From Athripsodes cinereus (lineage: Eukaryota; Arthropoda; Insecta; Trichoptera; Leptoceridae), in assembly GCA_947579605.1 (NCBI GenBank), contig OX388314.1:7936001-8000000 (forward strand): a DNA stretch of 64,000 nt, read 5' to 3'. Position numbers and translations under genes: made by a program. Of the stretch, positions 11,571 to 23,054 are shown piece after piece (within the stretch, counting starts at the first letter, position 1; each line of letters starts with the position of its first letter). Under the pieces are notes generated by a model that was not told where the DNA came from, made no database searches, and saw only the letters and a program-made list of their open reading frames with translations.

Positions 11571-13282
11571 GCTTTGATGGTCGTACTTAATTTTTATTTT
11601 ATATTTTACTCTTCTTTTCAATCAAATGTTAATTGTCAAATCAAAATCACATTCAGACACAAGTTATTATACCTATTAGCTGTGATCTACTAAGGAAAAC
11701 AGACATAAAATAATGCTACAAGTATTTTATTTTTCCTAACGATCGTTGCTTATGATTATTGTTTTCTGCAACAATTGTAAGTTTTCTTATATCTGCAAAA
11801 TAATCTCGTGTTAAATGATACGAGGATCATAAAAAAAGAACAGCTACTTCTGCGGCATGTCACATTAGCTTCCACGGAGAGTTATCAAGTTAATTGTTAT
11901 CATACCTAAATCTTATATTCACTTGTTATTACAGGTACATATAACTAATATATATTATATTGAAATGTTATGTACAACACACTGTGTGTAATTATATCTA
12001 TCTCTTAATCATTATATCACGGTGTATCACATTTGTAAGAAGTCAGTAGATTTTATTGATTGAGATGACGTTTGTTATGTAAAACTCCAAATTAATTTAT
12101 GGAAATAAACACAAACTGTTTGAGTTTTACTTTATTTAATAAAAGGTACAGTAACCTGGTATCGACTAACAAAGTCATTGTCAAAGTAGTTTTAATCTCT
12201 GCCTAAAAAACGTTTCCCTTTCTGATACTAAAAAAATAAAATATGAATAAGGTTGTTTTTTCTAAGTAGTTTCACCGTTTAAAAAGTAAGTCATATAAAT
12301 GTGGATTTTTTGACCAATAAAATTGTTCAGTACCTACTTTAATGATTCATCCTCCTATATCGATCATACTAATTTAATAAATTTGTAAAGGTATTGAGAA
12401 CAAATAAGATTTCTCTAAATAGATTGTGAATGTTGTGAGAAGTGTCATTATTTAGAGATTTTTGTAAATGCTTACATTATTGTATTTGAGTGTACATTAG
12501 TTGAGGCAAAAGTTATCTAGAGGTCCAAATAAATAATATATCACGTTACTTCTACAAGATATTCTAAATGTAAGCTGATAATTAAGTAATTCTGTGCTTG
12601 AACCTCACGGTAAACTCGGCCTTTATCAAAGTGATTAATTTAAAGTTGTTCAAAAGCTAAAATTCACAGCAACGCAATGAGTTAACTTCATTATCTCCAT
12701 CGAATCGAGCCGAAGACTTTTAAATACTACCGCGATATTAAATTTATAATGGCTATTCAGTTATTCTTTAACAACATTTCATTTATTTGTATAATACTTA
12801 AAAGATATCGTTTGCTGGTTAGTATTAAAAAGGTATCTTCTGCATATACCTTTACAGATGTAAAGTTGGAGAAAAGTAATTTTCCGCTGGTGACTTTCTT
12901 GCCGTTATGTGTAATTATGTACATTTTTTTTAGTTTAGTTATTATAATTATTTGCATGTCTACTTCCATTTCTTTTGTTCTTGAGCGATTCTCTGATTTA
13001 AATTTACTGATCTATCACTACGGTACAAGTATTGCATTTACACGATATTTCGTCTTATCAGTTAACCTCAATTTTGTTCTATGACAATATACGTTATTAT
13101 TTTGGATATTATATATAAACTATTATACTATTTACATATTGGTAACGTTTTTTACCTTAATAATCATTGTTCTTTGATGACATTTGTGTTCTAATAATCA
13201 ATATTCTTCTTTTACTTTCCCCCTTCAAAATGATCTGCCCCAATTGAGTTACCCCTTGCTACGAAATTTATAATGAGCTGAT
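11571..13282. other. Anonymous AT-rich stretch
   Basis: No supported gene. The 111-codon open frame at 12749-13084 (+) is very hydrophobic (long I/F/L/V runs) with no recognisable family. AT-rich DNA yields such frames by chance, so I leave it unannotated as a gene. Confidence 0.4.
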
Positions 13283-13322
13283 ATTATTGTCATAGGAACG
13301 GTGCGAGTGCTTTATGAAAGAG
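13283..13322 (-). repeat. Scrap of the 19383-type reverse transcriptase
   Basis: ATTGTCATAGGAACGGTG followed by TATGAAAGAGAGTCATC matches, with small changes, the segment near 19490-19520 and 57560-57590. Only about 40 bases survive. Confidence 0.45.
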
Positions 13323-13470
13323 AGTCATCTAATCCGTCGTAAACCATGTATGTAAAAAAGTAATGCTTTTGGGCAACTATAATTGGGTGCACGTTTCTGA
13401 TTAGGTACCTACCTAGATTTTAATTTGCAACTATTTCCAAATTATTTATTTATTTTTCTTTTCTTTTCAG

Positions 13471-13502
13471 ATAATTTCATGAGGATGATTGTTTCCCTGC
13501 AG
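13471..13502 (+). other. Candidate 32-base exon
   Basis: A pyrimidine-rich tract (TTTTTCTTTTCTTTTCAG, ending 13470) looks like a strong 3' splice site. 32 bases later CCCTGCAG|GTATGTT is a good 5' splice site. The interval contains ATGAGGATGATTG and one fully open frame (NFMRMIVSLQ). It could be a start-codon or 5'-UTR exon of a gene on the + strand. Read into the other exon candidate at 63233 this frame reaches a stop after 12 codons, so the two are not consecutive coding exons. The evidence is splice signals only. Confidence 0.25.
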
Positions 13503-13605
13503 GTATGTTACTGTTTATTTATTATTATTATTAGTATAAACAATTAGTCCAGTGTTTTATTTTACGTAGATCAAAATTATTGATGAATTTAGTAACAAAT
13601 TTATT

Positions 13606-13672
13606 CTTCTGTGTTTGTGCTTCACTTTGCTAGGGCCATTTTCAGGCGGCTGCAAGCCCACAAACACAGAAG
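13606..13672. repeat. 14-bp perfect inverted repeat (hairpin)
   Basis: CTTCTGTGTTTGTG at 13606-13619 is exactly complementary to CACAAACACAGAAG at 13659-13672, with a 39-base, relatively GC-rich loop. It lies about 100 bases downstream of the candidate exon, so a role in RNA structure is conceivable. It may equally be a remnant MITE. Confidence 0.7.
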
Positions 13673-14230
13673 ACCAAAGTTGTCAAAAACACCACGAAAA
13701 TCTTAAAACTTAAATTTAGTAACGTTAAATAAAATATTTATCACATTTCATTGTATTTATAATAAAATCCGTGATATTAATTGCACAACACAACCGACAG
13801 TGGGTTTAATGTCAAGTATCTGAACATTTCATATTATTAAATTGCCTTTTTTCGTCATAATAAAATACAATCAATAACAATAATTTCGAGAACATGGCTT
13901 GCGGTTATTTAAAGCATAGTAATTTAGGAAATTAAGTAGATATTCGAATCAATTTATTAAGTAATATAATTTCATTTGTAATAAGTAATTTTAATACCAA
14001 CAAACTGCTTATAATGATACGTGCAATGGTTTAATGAACGAGTAAAAGTTAACTTTACGTTTAATCAAATGTAAGCTAAACTAAGAGATGCGGTGAGGAT
14101 TTTTTTTACCACTTAGTATTTACAACACTTACCGCTTTTATTTTTAAAAAAGACTGTGTAAGAAATCATTTAGTTGTCTATAGTAACATGGTCAAAGATA
14201 ATTTATTGAAATGATTTAAAAAGATTAAAC
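13673..14230. other. Anonymous AT-rich stretch
   Basis: Nothing recognised. Confidence 0.5.
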
Positions 14231-14340
14231 CGCGTGGTTCTCGGACGCCTGCGCATCCTTACGATCCTTCTTTCAGATAAGTATATCCTCTTTCTTATCC
14301 TTTCCTTATCCATTTGTTCCACACATGATCAAACCAAATA
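14231..14340 (-). pseudogene. RTE-like fragment
   Basis: CGTGGTTCTCGGACGCCTGC, GATCCTTCTTTCAGATAAGT and ATATCCTCTTTCTTATCC parallel the region 55758-55835 of the better preserved minus-strand copy, which encodes TKRIYLSERKG...RGRPRTTW. Both ends are truncated. Confidence 0.7.
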
Positions 14341-14949
14341 AAAAAAAATTAAGTCACTTTGAAGATAAACTCAATTTTAATTTTCTTTTAATATCACCGA
14401 GTGTTTTTAAAGTTTAAGTCCGAAATGTCAAAAAAAAAAAAAATTTTTTTCGTTACGTAACGCTGCGATGGTTATCAAGATAATTCATATAAACAACAGT
14501 TCCCAAGCGTTATTTGACCGATAGTTTTTAAAGTAATTAATGGTAAATATTGAATAACATGACTTTTGGTTTCCGAAATTAGACCGAAAAAGTCTATATA
14601 TAAAATAGGTAAGTTAGTTTATGAATCCTAAATTTCACTCAACGAAAAAGGGAGCCTTGTCTTTTATGAATCCAGGTGTAATATTATACTTACTCTGTTA
14701 CAAATGTAAAACAAGATGTAAGCTTTGTAATAACTTTTTATTAGTAATGGTAAAACCGCAGAAGTATAAACGTTACCACCGATGAGAAAACATCATTATG
14801 CCTGGTGTATTTTCTAATTAATTTTCTCACCTGCTTCCTTTATTCACTGTGGAGTCTAGGAATAGAATTTAACCACTGGCCTGCATCCTGTGTATTAACG
14901 AAGATTTTACCTTTAACTTTACAAAAACGTTACCAAATAATATAATATT

Positions 14950-15296
14950 CTAGCTGACCCGGCAGACGTTGTTTTGCCATATACATAATTTCTAAATTAC
15001 TAATATCGCTATTAAAAAATAGGGATTGATTGTAGAAGGGTGAAAATTTAGAGCGGTATGCATTTTTTAATACCTCGCCATAAAAAAATTAAAATAAAAA
15101 TTTTTGTCCAATAAATAAAAAAGAAATAAAAATCGGGGTGGACAACCCTTAATTTTTAGGGGTATAAAAAAATAGATGTTGGCCGATTCTCAGGTCTACT
15201 CGATAAGCACACAAAATTTCATCAAAATCGGTCCAGCTGTTTCGGAGGAGAATGATAACAAACACCGTGACACGAGAATTTTATATAGGTATTAGA
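14950..15296 (-). mobile_element. Short non-autonomous Helitron
   Basis: Minus-strand 5' end TCTAATACCTATATAAAATT (after A) and 3' end GCCGGGTCAGCTAG, 347 bases. It is homologous over its full length to 7437-7769 (CTCGTGTCACGGTGTTTG, ACAGCTGGACCGATTTTGAT). The base after CTAG is A rather than the usual T, a small deviation. Confidence 0.8.
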
Positions 15297-15474
15297 TAGT
15301 AAATAAAAATTCATACAAAAGTTGCGAAAGCAGTTTACTTCAAACAGGATTTGGTAATGTTGTTTTCCAAGTTTTTTTTTTAATGATTTCTATCATAAAA
15401 TTGATCATTTTACATAAATATCAGTTCAATTCCAAATCATTAACAAAAAAAATATAATAGAAAAACTTACTTAC

Positions 15475-15610
15475 TTATGCAGCTATTCCTGTCCACTGCT
15501 GAACATAAGCCTCCCCCATATGCTTCCAGGCATCTCTGTCCTGAGCTTTCTGCATCCAGTCACCGTGCATCCAGTCACAGTGGGAGGTCTTCCTCTAGGA
15601 AAACTGCTGG
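15475..15610 (-). pseudogene. Reverse transcriptase 3' region fragment (RTE-type)
   Basis: + strand CAGCTATTCCTGTCCACTGC, TGAACATAAGCCTCCCCCAT and a GGCATCTCTGTCCTGAGC segment, then GTGGGAGGTCTTCCTCTAGG. In the minus reading this is the familiar GRPP(T/K)-type end of insect endonuclease-reverse transcriptases (recognised from general knowledge of lepidopteran repeats). A short duplication (GCATCCAGTCAC occurs twice near 15555-15578) is present. No intact frame. Confidence 0.55.
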
Positions 15611-15931
15611 AGAATAATTTTCAAAATAAAATAGTATTTTTGTTCATGATATTATAATATCTGAACACGTAAGAAAAACACTTAGTAAGCTGACTGTTGC
15701 ATTTACTCCGTGAATTATATAATAATATGTATGTAGTTATAATTTAGTGTTTTTCCGTGTTACACACAGCTGTCATACGGAAACCAAGAGTCTCTCCCAC
15801 GGGTGTTCACGCAATATATAGTTACATCCACATAGCTTTAGATTCATGTCTTTAACAAGGCCCTATTGCGATGAATTAAATACTATGATATTTGTAGAAA
15901 TTTCCTAATATTTTTGTGTGTTAGATAAATT

Positions 15932-16082
15932 CAGGGATGAGGCTTGCCACCCATCCTGAATGTCTTGATTTTATATTGGCACGAAGAGGACAGTTTGCAT
16001 GTTTCTTACATGCAGCTGATCTGCTGGCTACCCCACTTGTGGGATATGCCGTGATGGTATAGTAGTAGTAGTAGTGGTAGTT
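15932..16082 (+). repeat. SINE-A 3' half
   Basis: GGGATGAGGCTTGCCACCCA, TCCTGAATGTCTTGATTTTA, GCACGAAGAGGACAGTTTGC and GGCTACCCCACTTGTGGGAT, then GCCGTGATGGTATAGTAGTA ending in the GTAGTAGTAGTGGTAG tail. Well preserved. Confidence 0.85.
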
Positions 16083-16255
16083 AGATAAGTTTATTTCATA
16101 GTTCAAGAGTTTTTGTGTGTAGGTATACTTTTGAAATCCATTTTTTATTAATTTATTTATCAATCATAGCAATTATAACAAAATTTAGCTCGTATTAGTT
16201 TTGATTTGAAGATAAATTCATTTATCATGAAAATATATCACATTATTTTATGCAC

Positions 16256-16372
16256 GAGGAATAATTGTATGACAGTGACGGAAGCGAAAGATGTATTCAA
16301 GGATAGAAGGAAGTGCCGCTCGTTCCTTTCTTTCTACCCCGCGAGGGAAGCGGCGTGATGGTATGTATCAGT
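16256..16372 (+). pseudogene. RTE-like 3' end fragment
   Basis: Translates as NCMTVTEAKDVFKDRRKCRS, then FLSFYPAREAA and a stop. This is almost the same as the end of the 53542-54518 copy (NCMTVTEAKDVCKDRRKWRS). A short GGTATGTATC tail follows. It is a 5'-truncated relative of that element, differing at several codons. Confidence 0.85.
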
Positions 16373-17575
16373 AGGTACTCACGTTTATAAAAATTACTAA
16401 AAACCATTCTTTAATATTACTGAAGTATCATTTCATTTGGCAAATTTGTCACTGTTTTCAAATTCTATTCTTCTCAATGTAATCCACTTGTTTGCGAGTC
16501 ATTTAAGGTCTTGGAATCGATAATATAGTCTTTCAACAATATACTTATTTTTTATTTAACGATTATAAATTTACGTATTTGTGGAGCCAGGAATATAATT
16601 TTAGAACATGCAATTAAAATTATTGTGCAATTAGTTTAGATCAATATACGTAATATGTACAATTTTTGGTGAACCCAATGTTCTACAATTTCAACGAATA
16701 TCGATCGTTGTTTGTAATGAATATATATTGGTATAACACAGGTATTGTTTCTTACATATTGCACCAGGGCCTAGTATGCAACTGTACCTGGTTGATGCTG
16801 ATGTCACCTCACTAAATATAGGTACATAAAATAATATCTGCACTTGCAATAATTTGTACACAATATGTAAACCAAGCTATTATTACCTTCCTCAAACTAT
16901 AAAACATTACCTCATCATCTTGTAACCAACATGAAGTCAACAATAATTCTATACAACAGGGTCTAACAGAAACGTTTTATTTTTTTGTTTATCAAAATAT
17001 TTTTTTTTTTTAATTTATTTCAAACTTAAAGTTACAGTTGATATTACATAATAAACACAGCAATAATTGTACAAAATAAAGGACAATTACAACTTAAGTT
17101 ATATAATACAGAATGATAGTTAAAAAAAGCAAGTAATGTAAAGCAATAATTGATATTTAACATAAAAGATATTTAAATGAATATATATTTTTAAAGAGGT
17201 ATATGTATAAGAATATAAAAGAAAGAAAAAAAGCAATGATATTACTTCAATTGCAGGTGAGCATTTTTACGACTAGGGGGGGGGGAGGTAAGGAAGGGAA
17301 TGGATTATGTTCAACGATTTGAGTAATATTTATGATGATGATGATTTTTAACACAATATAATTATGCTAAGCAGCCTTTACAGTACAATAACATTAAAAA
17401 AATCATACTAGAAACAAACTCAATCAACATATAAGAGACAATGAAAACAAAAACATGACAATGGAAGCTACATGGGGATTCTTAACGGAAAGCATGTACC
17501 TTCGAAGAAACCCGCTCACAGCACGTTTCCTCACGGTGTACTCCGAATCGTTGAAGATATCGACTTCAACACAGT
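16373..17575. other. Anonymous stretch with G-run and (ATG)n
   Basis: Mostly AT-rich unique sequence. A run of 10 G with flanking purines lies at 17276-17290 and (ATGATG)n at 17334-17345; either may be relics of element tails. 17470-17575 is probably the continuation of the minus-strand RT fragment below, but it is out of frame. Confidence 0.45.
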
Positions 17576-17577
17576 AG

Positions 17578-17895
17578 CTATTCCCTAGGTATTACATGGA
17601 GTAGATTCATTGATGAGTAATAACTATAGTTGGACGATGATCCCGTAGCATAGAACAATGCCTGACTTCTGGTGCTACGTTTCGGAACGAGCAAGTTCAC
17701 TAAACTAAGCAACTCTGAGCAATCCAGAGAGCTAGTCACTATTCTCTTCAGTGTAAGGAGATCGAACAACCTTCTGCGGTCATGCAGACTAACGAGCCTC
17801 ATCTTCATCAGTAAAAAATCATAGTTCAGAATATCAATGGGAATACCCAGGCGGTAGTTCACGTGTTCTAAGAACCTATGATTACAAGAAAACAA
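17578..17895 (-). pseudogene. Non-LTR reverse transcriptase C-terminal fragment
   Basis: Open for 105 codons on the minus strand, reading FLEHVNYRLGIPIDILNYDF, LVSLHDRRRLFDLLTLKRIV, DCSELLSLVNLLVPKRSTR. The pattern F(L)...LGIP.D..Y......L..L..RR...DL..L.K......DC.ELLS.....VP.R.TR is the region after the RT domain in Jockey/R1-like elements. No catalytic motif, and the frame closes before the expected C-terminus; a second frame downstream (about 17500-17575) appears to continue it, implying a frameshift. Truncated, non-functional remnant. Confidence 0.7.
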
Positions 17896-19014
17896 CTTTT
17901 TTAACCTACATAATAATATAGTGCCTCATTCAACTTCTAGTGCATTGTTTCAAAAAAAAACTTCCAAATTTTCTCACTTTTTATAAAGCATCCGATTTCT
18001 TCATCATTCGTTTGATTGACATTTTTATTATCTTTGTGCTTTTATTGTAAATTTAGGATGATAACTTCAATTATGTATATATATTCTTGTGTAAAGATTG
18101 CTTTTTTTATTCTTTAGGAATTTTATATATTTTAATGTCCATATAATGTCCATTGTAGTTGTGTTATCGTTTGGATATCGTTTAATGTTTTCTCATAGGA
18201 TCGCATTGGCCTTCAGCTGTAATGATCCTTGTAAGAATCGTCTTATTGTCAGTTTTAATAATAATAATAATATCGAAGGGTTGAAGGCATATTTGAATTA
18301 GTATCAATAATTCTGAAAACCACATATTATTTCAAGAACATACTTAAATAATTTATTGAAAAAAAAAACTGTTAGAATAAATGAACTTCGATATTTAATG
18401 TAAATTAATGTAAATAATGTAAATAACAAATTAATGTAAATAATACAATAATAATAACAAACAACAATGTTTAGCAAATTGTTTATTACACCAAGAACTC
18501 CAAGCTATTCAAATATAATCTATCTATACACCTTCTAAGTATGCACATAAAACTTAGATACAATATTGTATGAACCATTAGGATATTATATTGGTATACC
18601 TACCTACATACATATTATTTTAATGGTTCACATGAACGAATGCCTTGTTGTGTTGGGTGACAGCTGACTGAACGTAACATATTACTGCGGATACACTAGT
18701 TCACAGATAAAAGACATACCACGTCTTTCGTGAACACATCACGGAGGTATGAAGTACATTAGTACTAATACACACAATAATAATTTAGGTTTCCTCGACT
18801 CCAATTGCATCCGTGTGGTCGTTTCTACTTTGTTTTGCAATATGTAATGCGGTTTTTGTTAGTTTTTCCATAACTTATCCGTAAATCAATGAATCATTGG
18901 TATTTTTGTGGACGGCGTCATAAGATCTTGGAATTGGGTTTTGATTGAAGCAATAGATTTACGCAATGTTGAACATCTTCAATTTAATAATTTATTAATA
19001 AAACAAGATGTGTA
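17896..19014. other. Anonymous AT-rich stretch
   Basis: No gene supported. A local simple repeat of TTAATGTAAATAA units lies at 18398-18443. Confidence 0.5.
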
Positions 19015-19205
19015 GTTATTCTACTGTTGACTTTATTAATTTTACGAGCCAGATTTCAAGAGCTTCTACTCTCATCGTCAGGCAAAAGTAAATATACTAA
19101 AGCCGGCTCGCAAATTAATAAAGTCAACGGTGGAATAACGACATTATTTTGTTTTATGAATTAATTTTTAATATGAACTTCCACCGAGAACCGTTGGTCG
19201 ATAAA
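19015..19205. mobile_element. Foldback repeat
   Basis: AGTTATTCTACTGTTGACTT...ACGAGCC (19015-19050) is inversely repeated as GGCTCGCAAATTAATAAAGTC...GGAATAACG (19103-19140), about 36 bases with a few mismatches around a core holding TCAAGAGCTTCTACTCTCAT. The same core (GAGCTTCCGC, CTTCCGCCCTCATC) and the AACTTCCACC edge recur at 25075-25215 and 32685-32795, so it is a dispersed family. Confidence 0.6.
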
Positions 19206-19244
19206 TTAAACTTTATCTTTAATTTAGCAGTATTGAAGTATGCT

Positions 19245-19347
19245 TTGCTTGGCACAGAGAGAATGACTGACGTGATGTTTATTACGTGAGATTAGTCTAT
19301 AAGCTACCCCACATGTTAGAGATACCATAACGGTATAGATTGATAAA
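19245..19347 (+). repeat. SINE-A 3' fragment, diverged
   Basis: GGCACAGAGAGAATGACTGA, ATAAGCTACCCCACATGTTA and ACCATAACGGTATAGATTG follow the order of the family's 3' half. Confidence 0.55.
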
Positions 19348-19359
19348 CGTTTTATTTAT

Positions 19360-20114
19360 CATCATCATCATCATCATCGCCCTCAACGCTCCTCTCGGGA
19401 GCACAGCGCAGAAACCAGCCTCCTCCATTCAGAGCGTCTCTGTGCCAATTGCGTCACCTCTTTCCACGACATTCCTTGCGCTCTGATATCGTTGTCATAG
19501 GAACGGTGTATTGTGAAAGAGGGACGCCCGGGCCGACGGAACCCCTGCGGACGGAAAAACAGTGCTCTTTTTGGCCAACTATCATTAGGCATTCTCAAAA
19601 CATGTCCCAGCCAGGACCATCGTCTCTCCTGTATTACGGAGATTACAGGTCTCTGCTGGGTGCGCCGGCGCACAGCATCATTTGTAACATGTTCATACCA
19701 TTTGACATCCAAAATCCTTCTAAGACACCCGTTTTCAAAGCTTAGTATCTTCCGCTCCTGAGCCTTGGTTAAGTGCCAAGACTCACAGCCATATAGAAGG
19801 ATTGGGATGATGCACGCATTGAACAAGCGACATTTTGTCCTGATGCTGAGTCCAGACGCCTTCCAAACTTTGTTCATGTTATTGAAAGCCCCACTAGCTG
19901 CCCCTATGCGGATTGGTAATTCCGACCGGAGATCACCCTCTGGCGATTTATTTATACACACATCAAACATATTCACATGATCCTTGTTGGGTCGGGAATC
20001 TTCCAGAGATTTATGCCCATTGTTGATTCCAGGACCTCTGATCACTCTTAACCAAGTCTTATAACACGCGTTGAAAAGAGGGCCATCCCAAAATAAACTA
20101 GCAAGGGGCAACAT
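19360..20114 (-). pseudogene. Reverse transcriptase C-terminal half (RTE/Jockey-type)
   Basis: Minus strand, open for 243 codons. It includes SIRTKCRLFNACIIPILLYG, CESWHLTKAQERKILSFENG, CLRRILDVKWYEHVTNDAVR, RRWSWLGHVLRMPNDSWPKR and FRRPGRPSFTIHRSYDNDIR. These are the conserved blocks downstream of the catalytic domain in insect endonuclease-reverse transcriptases: K..L....I.P.LLYG.E.W, then R.....GH..R...., then (R)GRP. The FADD catalytic box is not in the copy, so it is 5'-truncated. The coding end runs into (ATG)n on the minus strand (CATCATCAT at 19362-19378), the usual microsatellite tail. A second copy of the last third lies at 57450-57690. No internal stop, so it is relatively young. 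Confidence 0.85.
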
Positions 20115-20865
20115 TTTTCATTACTAAAATTAAAGCCCATTCTTTAGATTCTGTTTCACATTGACTTTTAGTAATTGTTTTTTTATTTACTTACCAACGA
20201 ACTTTACTTATAAAGATATCATTCATGACTTTGATAGGATTAATTACCTAAAACATTGACCAGCTGATATAAATATGTAAATAAAGTAAGTTTTTTTAAA
20301 AGAATTACGTTATTTTTTTTATTTTTATCCATTGCATTGTTATTTACATAGTGTTGCAAAGGAAATACCAACGGAAATCTTATTACAAAATTCACTTAGT
20401 AAACACAAGTACTGGTATACTTGCATTGAAATTTCCGTTGGCCGTACATATCTAATATACCTAATAATATTTAAACATGATTTCCTATACAGAAATTGCT
20501 CTCATTAAGCTTATGTGTTCTCAAATAATAGACGGAGTAAGTTATCCCCGCTACAAAGTATGCAGGTAAGCAAATGGTCTAATCATTTAAAGCAGATATA
20601 ATCGGAGCTTTTGAAAGGTCTTATTAATTGAAATAATAAATGTACCTACTTAAGGTATGTTCTTTGAAATATACCATATACTCCATACACAGAGTGTCTA
20701 TTCACAATTTGGGGTCTATGGAATTTTACACAAAATATAAATACAAATAATCTAAATTTTCAATTTTTTTATTGCATCATTGCATCACCTTTGACCTGAC
20801 CTTTAGTTTTATCATATTGTACATAAAAACATTTTTCACACATATTGTTTTGGGACAATTTGACT
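20115..20865. other. Anonymous AT-rich stretch
   Basis: Nothing recognised. CCAACGGAAATCTTATTAC (20368) and GTAAACACAAG...ATTTCCGTTGG (20401-20442) form a short imperfect inverted repeat. Confidence 0.4.
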
Positions 20866-20935
20866 TGGCGTTCCATCCTTTCTTTCTTCCCCACAAGGGA
20901 TAAGACGTGAGGAAAAAGATAGATATTTTGAAGCA
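20866..20935 (+). repeat. RTE-like 3' end scrap
   Basis: GGCGTTCCATCCTTTCTTTC, TTCCCCACAAGGGATAAGAC and GTGAGGAAAAAGATAGAT correspond to the WRS(I/V)LSAYP end and following UTR of the copies at 6187 and 54480, strongly decayed. Confidence 0.55.
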
Positions 20936-21461
20936 TAAATGACTCATATTTAAAAAAAGTTACATCAAAAAGTGTTTTATGAAGTTTATAGGTTTGGCAA
21001 GACACAAGTTTAATTTAGAATTGGAGAAAAATATATTTTGTAAGTATTTCAAAAGATTGGTCTAACTAGTAAGAAAAGTTCAATATTGAAAATATCTCTG
21101 AAACGAAAAATCGTATACTTTATTCATCGTATCGGTGCTAAGGTAGTTAAATTCCATAATTAAATTAAAAACAAATGTTTTCTATCACCATGTGATTTAT
21201 TGACGAGAGAGATTGATGCCTCATTTAATTGACCATGTCCTAACAAGACAAAATACATCTCATACACAAAGGAAAAATTGTGAATGGATGGTTAGACATC
21301 CTGTATAGACTAAATATTATAATAATAACATAGACGACAGCCAGGATACTGAAAGTGTTCTAGTAAATATTGCAAAATATTTTAAGTAACCTACCATATA
21401 CGTAACTATTTTATTAATTGCCCACTTGAGTTGTTAGTTGTTATTTCGAAGTTCACGAATA

Positions 21462-22142
21462 CAGTCGATTCCGCTTAATTGGGACACCGCTTAATTGGGA
21501 CAAATCTCAAAGAACAGAAACCAAACCAATAGTAAGTTTATATGTTTAATTGGGACAATATTCCGCTTAATTGGGACAGTAAATTTAAGACCACAGCACA
21601 TTATTATGTTTATTTATTTACGGCTAATTAGCCTTTTCCACAATATTTTACATAGGAACAATATCATAACAAAACTTAGGTACCAAACACAAAATTAACA
21701 AATCAATATTACAAATATACATCTATCATTACAATTGTAAAATAAAACAACAGAAGGCGACCAAAATAAAATTTCAATATGTTTCACATATTCTCAAGAA
21801 AAAATAGGTATCTACTCATTTTTTCATTGAATTAAATTGTATGTACCTTCCCATTTATTATTTTAATTAGGAATTTATTTTCTTTCTTAAAAGTTTATAT
21901 TACATATTTGTAATTTATATGATAATTTATAATACCTATAGGTATGTAATTTACAGTTTTCAAGAGTTTATAAAATAAAATTATTGAAAAAAAATATGCA
22001 TTGTTTAATTTTATATTTGCCTTATTTGCCAAAACAAAATAAATGAATTAAAAAAAATGTGAAGTTCGCTTAATTGGGACAGCCGCTTAATTGGGACAAA
22101 ATGTCTAAGTCCCGATGTGTCCCAATTAAGCGGAATCGACTA
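21462..22142. mobile_element. pogo-like MITE with repeated subterminal motif
   Basis: Left end CAGTCGATTCCGCTTAATTG and the inverted right end TAGTCGATTCCGCTTAATTG are flanked by TA on both sides, as in Tc1/mariner/pogo elements. The motif CGCTTAATTGGGACA recurs at 21472, 21488, 21564, 22067 and 22084, with a 13-base version at 21545, and inverted at 22118-22132. All copies lie near the ends, where transposase-binding sites would be. The 681-base interior has no transposase, so it is non-autonomous. The 67-codon open frame inside is not meaningful. Confidence 0.85.
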
Positions 22143-22549
22143 TAGTATGTAGGTGTAGGTGTGTATGGCCAGTGGCCAGTGCGCAATATCAAAAGGTTGT
22201 CTTGCAATTTTCCCATAGGCATTTATTATTAACATACAATCTACAAGTAAAAGGACTTTAAGCATGGATGTACTTTTCATAGTGCCTATTAAAGCTTTGA
22301 CTGTATCACAAAGCATGTCTTGAATTGCTTCACACTACCTTTGTTTAAATTTGTGATTTCCTTTGAGATTTGATATTGTACCTACCAATTCAATTTACCT
22401 GAAGTTTTATTGCAGTTAGACCGAACGGAAAAAAGTATCCATTAACAGAAACAAGTAATAGAAAACATAAAATTAGATTTCCTTCTCCAGGTTCGAAGAA
22501 GGTGAATCAGGATTTTATGCTGCTCCAAATGTTCTCGTAGCAAACAATA

Positions 22550-22640
22550 TACTTTTTTACGTTGCTGGTTGGAAGAGATCGCGCCATTGCGACAAACTTG
22601 CCCTTTGTATATCGATTGTATTTTATTTGACCGCATTTCT
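22550..22640 (+). repeat. Retrotransposon 3' UTR fragment
   Basis: GGTTGGAAGAGATCGCGCCA, TTGCGACAAACTTGCCCTTT and GTATATCGATTGTATTTTAT match the 40745 and 62823 copies. Confidence 0.75.
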
Positions 22641-22784
22641 CTAGAAAATTGTAAGTAGGGCATGAAAGGAGTCAATTTTTTAAGTCTCCAGACTAGATTC
22701 CAAAAGGTCGAAACGCTACCGCAAGGAGACCAACTATTGCTATCTGTTATGTCTGTTTTATTCCAGTTATCTCATCTGTCCCCT

Positions 22785-22832
22785 CACGTCGCGTTTATTT
22801 GGCGGTAGGCAGAGAGGACGGAACGAACGTCA
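22785..22832 (-). repeat. RTE-like 3' end scrap
   Basis: + strand GCGGTAGGCAGAGAGGACGG followed by AACGAACG, preceded by CCCTCACGTCGCG. In the minus reading this is the CCGTCCTCTCTGCCTACC terminus seen in the RTE copies. Confidence 0.6.
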
Positions 22833-23054
22833 ATATCACCAATAAATAAACAAGTAGTGGACAATGACCTCCTACATATACATATGTTATAATACAATAT
22901 TATTATAGCACCTTATATACCGCATGTGCCATTGTTTAGTTTCTTATACAACACAACAGTTACAATAGAATAACATAACTTGTGTTAGTACCCAGTACTT
23001 AGTAATAATATTGTACGTTGATACGTTTAGGTCCAATATTTCATCGTGCCTTAA

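Noticed and set aside
11303..11693. 95- and 119-codon periodic frames
   Set aside because: Produced by a 42-base tandem repeat whose period is a multiple of three; no start context or flanking coding.
12749..13084. 111-codon hydrophobic frame that looks like a membrane protein
   Set aside because: AT-rich codons yield I/F/L/V runs by chance; an opposing frame is also open and no family is recognised.
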